The position numbers and the translations under genes are program-made. Of a stretch of 64,000 bases of DNA, positions 34,579 to 43,448 are shown piece after piece (position 1 is the first letter of the stretch; every line of letters starts with the position of its first letter). The DNA lies in contig NZ_KE386492.1 in NCBI RefSeq assembly GCF_000427405.1, forward strand, positions 1-64,000, written 5' to 3'. Below the pieces are notes generated by a model, which saw only the letters and a program-made list of their open reading frames with translations, was not told the DNA's origin and did not search any database. Source of the stretch: Flectobacillus major DSM 103 (GTDB lineage: Bacteria > Bacteroidota > Bacteroidia > Cytophagales > Spirosomataceae).

Positions 34579-35297
34579 TCGCTGCTTTAGACGACCTTGT
34601 AAGTACCTATGGCGATAATATTTTACCCGTACAATTAGATGTAAACAACCGTCAAGAAGTAACCAATGCTGTGAGTCAAGTAGTTAGCCATTTTGGAGGC
34701 ATTGATATTTTAATTAACAATGCTGGTTATGGTTTATTCGGTACAGTAGAAGAAACGACCGAGCAACAAGCCAGAGACCAAATGGAAACTAATTTCTTTG
34801 GACTTTTGTGGGTGACACAAGCAGTTTTGCCCATTATGCGTCAACAAAAAAGTGGACATATTATTCAAGTATCCAGCTTTTTGGGACTTACGACTTTGCC
34901 AATGTTGGGATTGTACAATGCTTCAAAATTTGCCGTAGAAGGACTTAGCGAGACCATTGCTTCGGAAGTAGCTCATTTAGGAATCAAATTTACACTCATT
35001 GAACCAAACGGTTTTGCCACAGAATGGGCAGGAGCTTCGGCTATTCAAACTACCGACAGTATCGAAGATTATGCACCAGTACGTGCAGCCTTTGCAGCCT
35101 CTGGCGAAAATCCAGCCACTTGGGGAAAACCAGCAGCTACCGTAGAAGCCATTTTGAAAGTAGTCAACAGCGAAAATCCACCACAAAGATTACTACTGGG
35201 CAAAATCGCTTACCATGTTGTGAATCAAGTATATAAAAATCGCCTTGAAGAAATTGAAGCTTGGAAAGAGGTAAGTATTGCTGCACATGGACATTAA
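34473..35297 (+). CDS. Short-chain dehydrogenase/reductase (SDR)
   Basis: A 274-residue SDR starting at the ATG at 34473. Motifs: TGASRGFG, NNAGYG, catalytic Ser in VSSFLG and YNASK. The N-terminal 35 residues nearly equal those of the SDR at 26995 while the remainder is much less similar, which points to recombination or gene conversion over the shared 5' segment. It is probably a cytoplasmic NAD(P)H-dependent reductase of unknown substrate, first in a plus-strand run with an unknown protein, an alpha/beta-hydrolase and an AraC regulator. Confidence 0.9.
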   Translation: MSKTIFITGASRGFGKLWAEAFLKRGDKVAATARNIAALDDLVSTYGDNILPVQLDVNNRQEVTNAVSQVVSHFGGIDILINNAGYGLFGTVEETTEQQARDQMETNFFGLLWVTQAVLPIMRQQKSGHIIQVSSFLGLTTLPMLGLYNASKFAVEGLSETIASEVAHLGIKFTLIEPNGFATEWAGASAIQTTDSIEDYAPVRAAFAASGENPATWGKPAATVEAILKVVNSENPPQRLLLGKIAYHVVNQVYKNRLEEIEAWKEVSIAAHGH

Positions 35298-35340
35298 TCT
35301 ATTTATCATCCTAATAAATAATTCCATGTAGTGGCAACCC

Positions 35341-35463
35341 TTGCGGTTGCCAGATAAATCAAACGCGATACTTCCTTCTTGGCTTTGATTTTACCTTGCG
35401 GTTGCCAGATAAATCAAACGGAATACTTCCTTCTTGGCTTTGATTTTGCCATGCGGTTGCCAC
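35341..35463. repeat. 55-bp tandem repeat, two full copies plus a partial
   Basis: Units 35341-35395 and 35396-35450 differ at only four positions; a 13-bp third start follows (35451-35463). Each unit begins with TGCGGTTGCCAG, and an upstream GGCAACC makes a short inverted repeat with the first GGTTGCC. It lies in the gap before the gene at 35529 and may be a mobile or structural intergenic repeat. Confidence 0.8.
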
Positions 35464-35528
35464 TTAGAGTGAATAAAACGAAAGAATCATCTTATTATAT
35501 AACCTTATTCTCAAATCAAATAACTCAG

Positions 35529-36260
35529 ATGAAAAACGCACAAGAATTACTCAATAAAGCTTTGAAAGCACACAGCGGAACAGCAGACGCTACTTTGTAC
35601 CAATCTGTAAATTTACACGCCAATATTGGCGGAGCTATTTGGGCTATCAAAGGACACGAAAATGCGATGGCTGATGTAAAATTCAAAGGTTCATTAGGGG
35701 AACAACAAAGTACTTGGGAAAATCTATTTCAAAAAGGCTATACTTCAAGTTTTACGCCCGATAAAGTAGCATTGTTTGATGAAAACGGCAAATTGATTGA
35801 AGAACTCATCAATCCTCGTGAGTCTTTCAAAGGACATGGTGTAGAAACTCCTTGGACAAAAGCTCAATTGGCTTATTTTTCAAGCTACGCTACTTGGAAT
35901 TACGCAACAACGCCTTTCAACTTTTTGATACCTGGCGTTCAATTAAACGAATTAGATGCTTGGGAAGAAAATGGCGAGACGTTCAGAAGATTAGAAGTAA
36001 TTTATCCTGATGGTTTTGCTACCCATAGCAAACGTCAAGTTTTTTACTTCAATGCCGAGGGCTTATTAAAGCGTCACGATTATTGGCCAGAAGTATTGGG
36101 TGGTTCGTCGGCTACGCAGATTATTGAAGGTTACCAATCGTTTTCAGGCTTTCAAATCGGAACAAAAAGAAAAATCTATATTCTGAATGATGCCGATAAT
36201 ACTTATTTCTTAGACCCTGTTTTGGTATCAATTGATATTCAGGATGTAAGTTTTGAATAA
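35529..36260 (+). CDS. Conserved-looking protein of unknown function
   Basis: A 243-residue protein I do not recognise. The start is placed at the ATG at 35529 (MKNAQELLNKALKAHSG), since the upstream open frame runs through the 55-bp tandem repeat. There is no signal peptide. The body is beta-rich with many aromatic residues (WAIKGHENAMADVKFKG, YPDGFATHSKRQVFYFNAEGLLKRHDYW), a pattern of antiparallel sheets as in lipid- or small-molecule-carrier folds; that is only an impression. It sits between an SDR and an alpha/beta-hydrolase, so a role in the same small-molecule pathway is plausible. Confidence 0.65.
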   Translation: MKNAQELLNKALKAHSGTADATLYQSVNLHANIGGAIWAIKGHENAMADVKFKGSLGEQQSTWENLFQKGYTSSFTPDKVALFDENGKLIEELINPRESFKGHGVETPWTKAQLAYFSSYATWNYATTPFNFLIPGVQLNELDAWEENGETFRRLEVIYPDGFATHSKRQVFYFNAEGLLKRHDYWPEVLGGSSATQIIEGYQSFSGFQIGTKRKIYILNDADNTYFLDPVLVSIDIQDVSFE

Positions 36261-36317
36261 ACTCTTTTTAAATATTTTCCTTCCCTCAATAATTTTTAAC
36301 ATAAAAAATGTATTCCA

Positions 36318-37157
36318 ATGGAATCTTTAGCATTAACCGCAGCAACTCAATTTGCCACAATTGATGGTAAAAAAAGAGCATACCGTCAGTTTGGTACTGG
36401 TGAACACCTTGTTTTAGTGAACAGATTTAGAGGTGTTTTAGACACTTGGGACCCACTTTTTTTAGACGGATTAGCGTCTCAAAATACAGTTACGATTTTC
36501 GACTATTCGGGTATTGGTCTTTCGGAAGGCGAACTTCCTTTAAATACCATTGATGTAGCCAAAGAAATCATCCAACTCCTTGATTATTTGGGCATTCAAC
36601 AGTTTAATGTATTGGGTTGGTCGTATGGAGGTTTGGTTACTCAAAGTCTTATGTTTCAGTATCCCGACCGAGTGTTGAAAACGGTTTTGGTGGGTACAAA
36701 CCCTCCAGGCAATACTGAAATTCCAATTCAGCCTATCTTTTTTGAAAAAGCCTTGAAGCCTACCAACGATTTAGAAGACGAATATGTATTATTCTTTGAA
36801 CCATCTTCTGAAAAAAGCAAACAATTGGCTCAGGCTTCGCACGAACGTATTGCCCAACGTTTAGACCGTAGTCTTATACCTGCCACTCAGGAGATTCTAC
36901 AACGATACTTTGCGGGTTCGATAGCTTTTAGAGAAGACAAGCTCAATTTAAGAGAACGTTATAAAACTCTACAAACACCAGTCTTTGTGGTTTCGGGTGA
37001 TAATGATATAAGTTTTGCCGTTGAAAACTGGTTTCCGTTATTGAAAAATGCACCTACCATCCAGCATCTTATTTTGCACGAAACTGGACATGGCCCTCAG
37101 CATCAATATCCAACGTTGGTGAGTGCTTATATTAATCTATTCCTCCAAAAAGCTTAA
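36318..37157 (+). CDS. Alpha/beta-hydrolase
   Basis: A 279-residue cytoplasmic alpha/beta-hydrolase. The nucleophile elbow is GWSYGG, the acid is probably the Asp in VVSGDNDISF, and the His is in HETGHGPQHQYP. The N-terminal strands with FDYSGIGLSEG are typical. The oxyanion region reads NRFRGVLDTWDP where many members have HGxxG, so oxyanion geometry may differ. Substrate unknown. It belongs to a run of plus-strand genes (SDR, unknown, hydrolase, AraC). Confidence 0.87.
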   Translation: MESLALTAATQFATIDGKKRAYRQFGTGEHLVLVNRFRGVLDTWDPLFLDGLASQNTVTIFDYSGIGLSEGELPLNTIDVAKEIIQLLDYLGIQQFNVLGWSYGGLVTQSLMFQYPDRVLKTVLVGTNPPGNTEIPIQPIFFEKALKPTNDLEDEYVLFFEPSSEKSKQLAQASHERIAQRLDRSLIPATQEILQRYFAGSIAFREDKLNLRERYKTLQTPVFVVSGDNDISFAVENWFPLLKNAPTIQHLILHETGHGPQHQYPTLVSAYINLFLQKA

Positions 37158-37210
37158 AGGAAAGTATTTCGTATAAATGAATGCGTTAGAAATTTTCTTT
37201 CAAAAATACC

Positions 37211-38107
37211 ATGAAACATTACAAAACCCTTAGCGAATTGCATCGTAGCAATGGCTGGGCAATGCCCGAACACCCGCTTTTCAGTGTAGTTGGTTGCCAG
37301 TCGAATTGTCCATTGGGCGACCGAGAGTTTACAAGTGATTGTTATATGATTGGTTTTAAAAAGATAAAATCGGGTGTAATACTGTATGGTCGTACTCCTT
37401 ACGACCATACCAATGGCTCAATGATATTTGTAAAACCACGACAAATAATCGAAATGAAAAACCTGCAATTTGAAGAAAAAGGGTTTATGTTATTGGTTCA
37501 TGAGGATTATTTGAATGGACATGAATTGCATCAAAGTATTGAGAAATACGGTTATTTCGACTATGAAACAAACGAAGCTTTGCATCTTTCGCCCAAAGAA
37601 GAAGCGATTATGTGGGAACTTCACGACAAAATAAAAGGCGAATATCTCAATAATACCGACGAGTACAGTCGTGAGATTATTTTGAGTCATGTAGCGTCGG
37701 TACTCATGTATGCTCAACGGTATTACAAGAGGCAGTTTATCAATAGAGCAGAGGTAACGGGCAAAACTGCCACGAAGTTTACAGATTTATTAAAAACATA
37801 TTTCAAAAGTGGAGAATTGCAAGAAAATGGGCTACCATCCGTCAACAAACTGGCGGAGCAACTGTATCTTTCTCCACGCTATTTAAGTGATTTACTGAAA
37901 CAAGAAACGGGCAAAACCGCCATGGAGTTAATTCATATTTCGCTTATTTCAGAAGCTAAAAATCTTTTACAAGTTGCAGAGCAAGGCGTTGCCGAAATAG
38001 CTTATGAATTGGGTTTTGAAAGTCCATCTTATTTTACCAGATTATTCAAAAAGCAGACAGGAATGACGCCTGTTGAATTTAGGAAAATGAGTTTTAATCT
38101 CAATTAA
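37211..38107 (+). CDS. AraC-family transcriptional regulator
   Basis: A 298-residue regulator, paralogous over its whole length to the one at 23697 (shared KKIKSG, YDHTNGSMIFVKPRQIIE, YYKRQFI, LSPRYLSDLLKQETGKTA, ELGFESPSYFTRLFKKQTGMTP). It has an N-terminal cupin-like sensing domain and a C-terminal double helix-turn-helix. It follows the alpha/beta-hydrolase by 53 bp and ends 5 bp from the converging HxlR gene. It probably controls the redox genes upstream. Confidence 0.9.
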   Translation: MKHYKTLSELHRSNGWAMPEHPLFSVVGCQSNCPLGDREFTSDCYMIGFKKIKSGVILYGRTPYDHTNGSMIFVKPRQIIEMKNLQFEEKGFMLLVHEDYLNGHELHQSIEKYGYFDYETNEALHLSPKEEAIMWELHDKIKGEYLNNTDEYSREIILSHVASVLMYAQRYYKRQFINRAEVTGKTATKFTDLLKTYFKSGELQENGLPSVNKLAEQLYLSPRYLSDLLKQETGKTAMELIHISLISEAKNLLQVAEQGVAEIAYELGFESPSYFTRLFKKQTGMTPVEFRKMSFNLN

Positions 38108-38112
38108 TTTAA

Positions 38113-38445
38113 CTATGCGGTTGGTAAAGAGAGGTATTGGTTACCCCATTCTCGCATTTCGATAAGTACGTTTTTTAAGGCTTTTCCCTTCTCTGTCAAC
38201 GAGTACTCAACTCGTGGGGGAACTTCAGCATAGACTTTTCTAATGACAAGACCATTGTCTTCTAATTGCTTGAGTTCTTTCACGAGCATACGGGTATTAA
38301 TGCCCTCAATACTTCTTTCCAACTCTTTAAAACGTTTGGTTTCGTATATCAGGGCAAAAATAATAGGCAAAGTCCACTTACCACCGATGACATCAGCAGT
38401 TCTGGTAATAGGACATTCAATATAATTACATTTTTTTTCAGACAT
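38113..38445 (-). CDS. HxlR-family winged-helix regulator
   Basis: A 110-residue MarR-like regulator of the HxlR family. The conserved N-terminal cysteine is in YIECPITRTADVIGGKWTLPIIFAL, which in relatives senses aldehydes or disulfide stress. The wing motif RKVYAEVPPRVEYSLTEKG is intact. It is divergent from the enoyl-CoA hydratase-like gene at 38556 across 110 bp and is its likely repressor. Confidence 0.92.
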   Translation of the reverse strand: MSEKKCNYIECPITRTADVIGGKWTLPIIFALIYETKRFKELERSIEGINTRMLVKELKQLEDNGLVIRKVYAEVPPRVEYSLTEKGKALKNVLIEMREWGNQYLSLPTA

Positions 38446-38555
38446 AAGTAAATGATTATCAATAATAGTTTACTTTTTGTTATTACTTCACATGTTAGTA
38501 ACTACTTGCAAAAATAAAGCAATGCGTTCTACTTTGCAAGAAAAAACGTAATACC

Positions 38556-39359
38556 ATGATTTTAACAACACAAAAAGTAAGCGATAGTTACTGGAAAGTA
38601 ATTATAGACAATTCGCCAATCAATCTTTTTGGCCCTGAAATGTCAGAAGAATTGATTGTACTGATGGATGAATTTGAAGCAGCTGAAAACCTAAAAGTCG
38701 TAGTTTTTGAAAGTGCCAATCCTGACTTTTTTATTGCTCATTTAGACGTGTTAAAAGCAACGGGCTTCCCAAAAGGTGCTGGAAAAACAGGACTTTCAAA
38801 ATCTTGGCCAGATATTGCCAAACGCTTTGAACAAGCTCCTTTTGTCAGTATTGCCTCTATCAGAGGACGAGCCAGAGGTTTAGGAAGTGAATTTGCCCAA
38901 GCAATGGATATGCGATTTGCGAGTAAAGAAAAAGCGATTTTTGGTCAGCCAGAAATTGGCTTTAGTATCTTCCCAGGTGGTGGCGGAATGGAACGATTAC
39001 ATTTACTGACTGGCAAAGCAAAAGCATTAGAAATTATTTTGAGTGGAAGTGATTTCGATGCCGAAACTGCCGCCGCTTATGGCTGGGTAAACCGTGCTAT
39101 TGCCGACGACGAATTAGATGCTTTTGTAGAAAATTTGGCTCAACGCATTTCATCTTTTGATAAAAAAGTAATTGCAGAAATCAAATCAATCATCAATGAA
39201 AGAGCGGTAAATCCTAAAAATGAACAGATTATGGATACCCAAACTCGCTTTTTTGAAGCCTTGGCACAACCAGAAGCGGCTATTAGAATGAAAAACCTAT
39301 TTGCTAAGGGGTTGCAACAGAATAGCGATGCTGAACTTAATTTAGGGAAGTATCTGTAA
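38556..39359 (+). CDS. Enoyl-CoA hydratase/isomerase family protein
   Basis: A 267-residue crotonase-fold protein. The oxyanion-hole regions are present (FIAHLDVLKA and IRGRARGLGSEFAQAMDMRFASKE) together with GQPEIGFSIFPGGGG, where the Glu is the usual second catalytic residue. The first catalytic Glu common in hydratases is not obvious, so isomerase or another crotonase reaction is possible. It stands alone, divergent from an HxlR regulator that probably controls it. Confidence 0.85.
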   Translation: MILTTQKVSDSYWKVIIDNSPINLFGPEMSEELIVLMDEFEAAENLKVVVFESANPDFFIAHLDVLKATGFPKGAGKTGLSKSWPDIAKRFEQAPFVSIASIRGRARGLGSEFAQAMDMRFASKEKAIFGQPEIGFSIFPGGGGMERLHLLTGKAKALEIILSGSDFDAETAAAYGWVNRAIADDELDAFVENLAQRISSFDKKVIAEIKSIINERAVNPKNEQIMDTQTRFFEALAQPEAAIRMKNLFAKGLQQNSDAELNLGKYL

Positions 39360-39694
39360 GTCAAAATATTGCTAGAAGGATTCATATTCCCAGAATTAGC
39401 TATTTTACTTTTAATTTAGCTATTGTTCAACGCATCTCATCGTTACTGTACGAAAGAAAGGCTGAGCAATAGCTAAAACGCTGTCTTAGTATTCCATTTC
39501 TATTCTTTTTGTCTTTATACCTCTCAAAATCCTGAATGGCTTGTTTATAAAATATTTATACCCTAAACCAATCCAAAATTCTTATAAGTAACTCTGGTGA
39601 ATATGGCCAGTTAGATATGTTTGTCAAAATGGTTATACTTGGTAGTTGTGTCTGCTACTATTTTGTTAATTTTAACAAAATAAAAAACAAACCC
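39360..39694. other. Intergenic region, no gene seen
   Basis: 335 bp before the Crp-like gene. A TTG-led open frame from 39617 precedes the ATG at 39695 but its hydrophobic, Cys-rich text does not look coding. No clear hairpin. Confidence 0.4.
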
Positions 39695-40270
39695 ATGTCA
39701 GAATTAGGGAAACATATCGCTCAACATACTGCTATTTCAACAGATGATATTGAAAAAATAGTTACGTACTTTAAACCTCAATTCTTTGATAAAAAAGCTT
39801 GCTTACTTAAAGAAAATCAACTTTGTAAGTCTTTATATTTTGTCAATAAAGGATGCTTACGACTATTTTTTTGTGATGAAAAAGGGAATGAGCAAACCAT
39901 ACAATTTGCTCTTGAAGGCTGGTGGATAACCGACCTTACGGCATTTCATAGTGAGAAATTGGCAGAATTCAGTATTCAAGCTATTGAGGCTACCGAAATA
40001 ATGGAGATTGATAGAAATAGCTTGGAGGAATTGCTAAAAGAGTTTCCGCAGATGGAACGCTATTTTAATAAAATCTATCAAAGAGCTTATGCCGCTTCTT
40101 TGTTGAGGGTGAAATATGTGTTTACTTTGTCAAAAGAAGCTTTCTATCAGATGTTTAGTACTAAATATCCTAAATTTATTCAACGTATTCCACAAAAAAT
40201 CTTGGCTTCTTTTTTGGGCTTCACACCTGAATATTTGAGTGAATTAAGGAAAAAAAGTATGAAAAAATAA
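39695..40270 (+). CDS. Crp/Fnr-family cyclic-nucleotide-binding-domain regulator
   Basis: A 191-residue protein starting at the ATG at 39695 (MSELGKHIAQHTAISTDD). Residues about 25-130 form the cNMP-binding beta-roll (KACLLKENQLCKSLYFVNKGCLRLFF), without the arginine needed for tight cAMP binding in classical Crp. The C-terminal helix-turn-helix is short and degenerate (IPQKILASFLGFTPEYLSELRKK). This Bacteroidota subgroup is common and mostly of unknown ligand. A strong terminator follows. Confidence 0.85.
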   Translation: MSELGKHIAQHTAISTDDIEKIVTYFKPQFFDKKACLLKENQLCKSLYFVNKGCLRLFFCDEKGNEQTIQFALEGWWITDLTAFHSEKLAEFSIQAIEATEIMEIDRNSLEELLKEFPQMERYFNKIYQRAYAASLLRVKYVFTLSKEAFYQMFSTKYPKFIQRIPQKILASFLGFTPEYLSELRKKSMKK

Positions 40271-40347
40271 TACCAATATGTGAGTATCAGGGTAGTTACC
40301 ATAACATATTGCTAGGGATATACCTTTTGGGTTAAAAAAGATATGAA

Positions 40348-40388
40348 GGGCATCCAAGCATATAAAACCTCCTTGGATGCCCTTTTTA
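40348..40388 (+). terminator. Rho-independent terminator after the Crp-like gene
   Basis: GGGCATCCAAG (40348-40358) and CTTGGATGCCC (40372-40382) are exact complements followed by TTTTT. It overlaps the end of the converging phosphotransferase gene and may act in both directions. Confidence 0.85.
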
Positions 40389-41462
40389 TATTTTGGTAAT
40401 AATTCTTTTACAACGCCAATTCAGATAATTGACCAGTAGCCAAAAGTTCTTATAGGCTGGATTGGTGGTTTGTCGGTGATAGTAACGGAAATAGATTTGT
40501 TGTAATATCACAATAAGCCTAAATAAGCCATATACTTCGTAAAAAGTAAAGCTAGGCAATGAAATACCCATTTTGTTACAATAATAAGCTACAACTTCTT
40601 TTCGAGTAAGCATCCCTTTTAGGTGAGTAGGTTGTCGCCTCACCATTTTAAACATAAAATCATCATTAGCTTCTACCCAATACGCCAAAGAATTACCCAA
40701 GTCCATAAGTGGGTCGCCAATGGTGGCCATTTCCCAGTCTAAAACCCCAATAACTTCCAATGGGTTATCGGGTGAAAGTACAACATTATCAAACCTAAAA
40801 TCATTATGAATAAAACACGAACGTTCTTCGCTTGGCTGATTACGTTGTAACCAGTCCATAATATATTGACATGAAGGTACATTCCATGTTTTTACTTTTT
40901 TATAACGTTCGGTCCAGCCTGTTATTTGTCGCTGGCAATAGCCCTGCCCCTTTCCAAAAGTACTCAAAGGTGTTTTTTCAATAGGAATTTGATGTAATTG
41001 CACCATTTTATCCAATACATTTAGGCATAAATGTCTGGTTTCTTGGTTGTTGAGTGTCATTTCTTTGGGTAAATTAGCTCTAGGGATAATGCCAACGAGT
41101 TTTTCCATAACATAAAACTCGCGTCCTATCAACGACGTATCGTCGCAATAGGCAATCATTTGAGGCACATATTGGTAAAAAGGTTTAAGTGCTTGCATAA
41201 TTTTGTACTCACGTGCCATATCATGAGCACCCTTAGCCTTTGTACCTTTGGGGGGACATCTTAATATATATTGTTGTTGGCCAAAACTTATCTGATAAGT
41301 TAAGTTAGAAGCCCCACCACTAAACTGTTCTATGGTCATATTTCCAGTTAAGTTTGGAAGATATTGCTCTATAAAAATACGTATCTTATCATTGTCCAGA
41401 CGATCTTCATCCCGAACAGTCCGTGGTTTATCTACCAAGTGTTTGTATTCCATCATTGACAT
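40386..41462 (-). CDS. Aminoglycoside-phosphotransferase-fold kinase, ACAD10/11-type
   Basis: A 358-residue kinase-fold protein of the APH family. Catalytic motifs: HNDFRFDNVVL (Asp base and Asn) and LDWEMATIGDPLMDLG (metal Asp). The N-lobe GGASNLTYQI and the Lys/Arg in QYILRCPP resemble the N-terminal kinase domain of eukaryotic ACAD10/ACAD11, which phosphorylates 4-hydroxyacyl-CoAs. Its first codons overlap the end of the acyl-CoA dehydrogenase gene by 35 bp, so the pair is translationally coupled. In ACAD10/11 the same two domains are fused in one chain. ATGs at 41456 and 41453 are alternative starts. Confidence 0.85.
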   Translation of the reverse strand: MSMMEYKHLVDKPRTVRDEDRLDNDKIRIFIEQYLPNLTGNMTIEQFSGGASNLTYQISFGQQQYILRCPPKGTKAKGAHDMAREYKIMQALKPFYQYVPQMIAYCDDTSLIGREFYVMEKLVGIIPRANLPKEMTLNNQETRHLCLNVLDKMVQLHQIPIEKTPLSTFGKGQGYCQRQITGWTERYKKVKTWNVPSCQYIMDWLQRNQPSEERSCFIHNDFRFDNVVLSPDNPLEVIGVLDWEMATIGDPLMDLGNSLAYWVEANDDFMFKMVRRQPTHLKGMLTRKEVVAYYCNKMGISLPSFTFYEVYGLFRLIVILQQIYFRYYHRQTTNPAYKNFWLLVNYLNWRCKRIITKI

Positions 41463-42669
41463 AGTTGCTATATTTTTTTACCTCCATTTTAGCTACAACA
41501 CCTCTATGAACTTCGTCGGGGCCATCGGCCAGCCTTAGGGTTCGAGCATAAGCGTATAAGCCTGCCAGAGGGGTGTCGTTACTAAGCCCCATCCCCCCGT
41601 GTATTTGCATGGCTTGGTCTATGATTCTGCAAGCAATTGTTGGCACAATCACTTTGATTTGAGAAACCTCGCTCATAGCACCTTTTACCCCTGCGGTGTC
41701 TAACAAAAAAGCCGTTTTCATAACTAGCAAGCGAGCCATTTCTAGGTCGATACGAGCATTGGCAATAATGTCGGCATTGCCTCCCAGTTTTACCAATGGC
41801 CTACCAAAAGCCACACGTGTCAATGAACGCTCAATGAGTAACTGTAATGCTCGTTCAGATGCCCCTAATGCTCTCATACAATGATGAATTCGCCCAGGGC
41901 CTAATCTACCTTGAGCTATTTCAAAACCACGCCCTAAGCCCGCAATAATATGTGTTTTGGGTACACGTACATTGGTAAAACTTACCTCGCCATGCCCATA
42001 GGGAGCATCGTAAGTACCAAAAACAGGCAACATTCGCTTAATTTCTACACCTTGTGTAGCTAAAGGTACTATTACCATAGTATGTTGTAAATACTTACTG
42101 GCATTGGCATCGGACAATCCCATAAATATGGCTACTTTGCAATTTGGGTGTCCAATACCAGTACTCCACCATTTTGTACCGTTTAGGATAACCTCATCGT
42201 TGTCTTCAACAATTGTAGCCTGCATATTGGTAGCATCACTTGAGGCCACTGCTGGTTCGGTCATACAGAATACCGAGCGAATAGAACCTTCTAATAAAGG
42301 GTGAAGCCAAGTTTCTTTTTGCCAATCCGAGCCATATTTCCATAAAACCTCCATATTGCCTGTATCGGGGGCATTACAATTAAATATTTCGGGGGCAATC
42401 AAGGAATGACCCATTTGTTCGGCCAAAGGGGCGTACTCAGTATTCGACAATCCGCTGATTTCGGGGAGGAATAGATTCCAAAGTCCAGCATCCTTTGCTT
42501 TTGCTTTTAGCACTTCTATTTGCTGATTCACTTGCCATAATTTCCAGTTGGGTTGCTGTAGCTCATGCGTGTTCATTATTTCCTCTTCCAGAGGAAATAT
42601 ATAGTCATTCATGAAGATTTGGACTTGCTTAATCAATTGAGCAGTTTTTGGAGAATGGTTAAAATTCAT
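41428..42669 (-). CDS. Acyl-CoA dehydrogenase, ACAD10/11-type
   Basis: A 413-residue flavoenzyme. Visible signatures include CMTEPAVASSDATNMQ and KWWSTGIGHPNCKVAIFMG in the middle domain, GRGFEIAQGRLGPGRIHHCMRALG, and the C-terminal QIHGGMGLSNDTPLAGLYAYARTLRLADGPDEVHRGVVAKME, typical of the ACAD10/11 subgroup. It overlaps the APH-fold kinase downstream. By analogy with ACAD11, the pair may degrade hydroxy fatty acids by phosphorylation followed by phosphate elimination; this is inference from family knowledge. Confidence 0.92.
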   Translation of the reverse strand: MNFNHSPKTAQLIKQVQIFMNDYIFPLEEEIMNTHELQQPNWKLWQVNQQIEVLKAKAKDAGLWNLFLPEISGLSNTEYAPLAEQMGHSLIAPEIFNCNAPDTGNMEVLWKYGSDWQKETWLHPLLEGSIRSVFCMTEPAVASSDATNMQATIVEDNDEVILNGTKWWSTGIGHPNCKVAIFMGLSDANASKYLQHTMVIVPLATQGVEIKRMLPVFGTYDAPYGHGEVSFTNVRVPKTHIIAGLGRGFEIAQGRLGPGRIHHCMRALGASERALQLLIERSLTRVAFGRPLVKLGGNADIIANARIDLEMARLLVMKTAFLLDTAGVKGAMSEVSQIKVIVPTIACRIIDQAMQIHGGMGLSNDTPLAGLYAYARTLRLADGPDEVHRGVVAKMEVKKYSNYVNDGIQTLGR

Positions 42670-43448
42670 AGAAAACGGTTAGGGTTTATTGAAGAAGTAA
42701 TTTGTTTTACTATGATACAATAGTAAAAAATACCGTATAATAATCCTATTATTTCACAGTTTATCTATAAAATAATTCTTATTCCCAAAAATAGTAATGA
42801 TTGTTGAAATAGCAGAAAAAAAACTGACACTATAAATATTATAGTGCCAGTAACTACACCCAATTTTCTATAAAAACTATGATAATGCTATATTAAAGAG
42901 TATCAAGTTCTATTAGCTAAAGCTGCTAAATAAGAATATATACTCAATATTAAATATCAAAAACAAACTACAATTTCCTAAAAGTAATATATTACCGCTA
43001 AAATCACAACTAAATTAGGAGAGTATTCAAATTATTCCTATCAAGTTTGATATTTTTTTTATGCAATCGTTCTCGGTAATATTACAAATAGTACAAAACA
43101 AATTTTTTATTTAATCAATTTTAGATATAGATATTTTTTGTTTTTTTGACACAAAACACCCTACCACAAATTGCAGTAGGGTGTTTCTTAAAACTTTTAG
43201 CAAAATTTATTATGAATAATTGTGATTATCTCTTAGTATAGCTTTCAACTATGAAATAATTTCTGAAAGGTTATGGTTACAAATTTCGCTTTTCCATGTA
43301 TGTACTGTATAATACTATTTTATCAAATTATTGTACTTTATCTACCTTTTTTAGACCATTATAAAAATTCACACTTCAGCAAAGGCAGTATTTCTTTTTT
43401 GTACATAAATTTTATAAATTGCTATTACGATTTAAGGTACAAAACAAC
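42670..43448. other. Long AT-rich intergenic region with two hairpins
   Basis: About 780 bp without a believable gene. It holds a hairpin near 42829-42852 (CACTATA...TATAGTG) and a perfect 11-bp stem, AAACACCCTAC (43154-43164) with GTAGGGTGTTT (43176-43186). A run of T residues lies just left of the second hairpin. The region precedes the lone recombinase area and could be a decayed mobile segment. Confidence 0.5.
43154..43186. terminator. Perfect 11-bp hairpin, possible terminator
   Basis: Arms as given for the intergenic region, loop 11 nt. The right arm ends GTGTTT and is followed by CTTAAAACTTTT. It is far from any stop codon, so its host transcript is unclear. Confidence 0.45.

Noticed and set aside
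35341-35463. Possible CRISPR array
   Set aside because: The copies are contiguous 55-bp units with no unique spacers, only 2.2 units, and no cas genes nearby.
39427-39447. Possible repeat of the end of the enoyl-CoA hydratase gene (CAACGCATCTCATCG against CAACGCATTTCATC)
   Set aside because: The likeness covers only about 15 of 20 bases and does not extend, so chance is likely.
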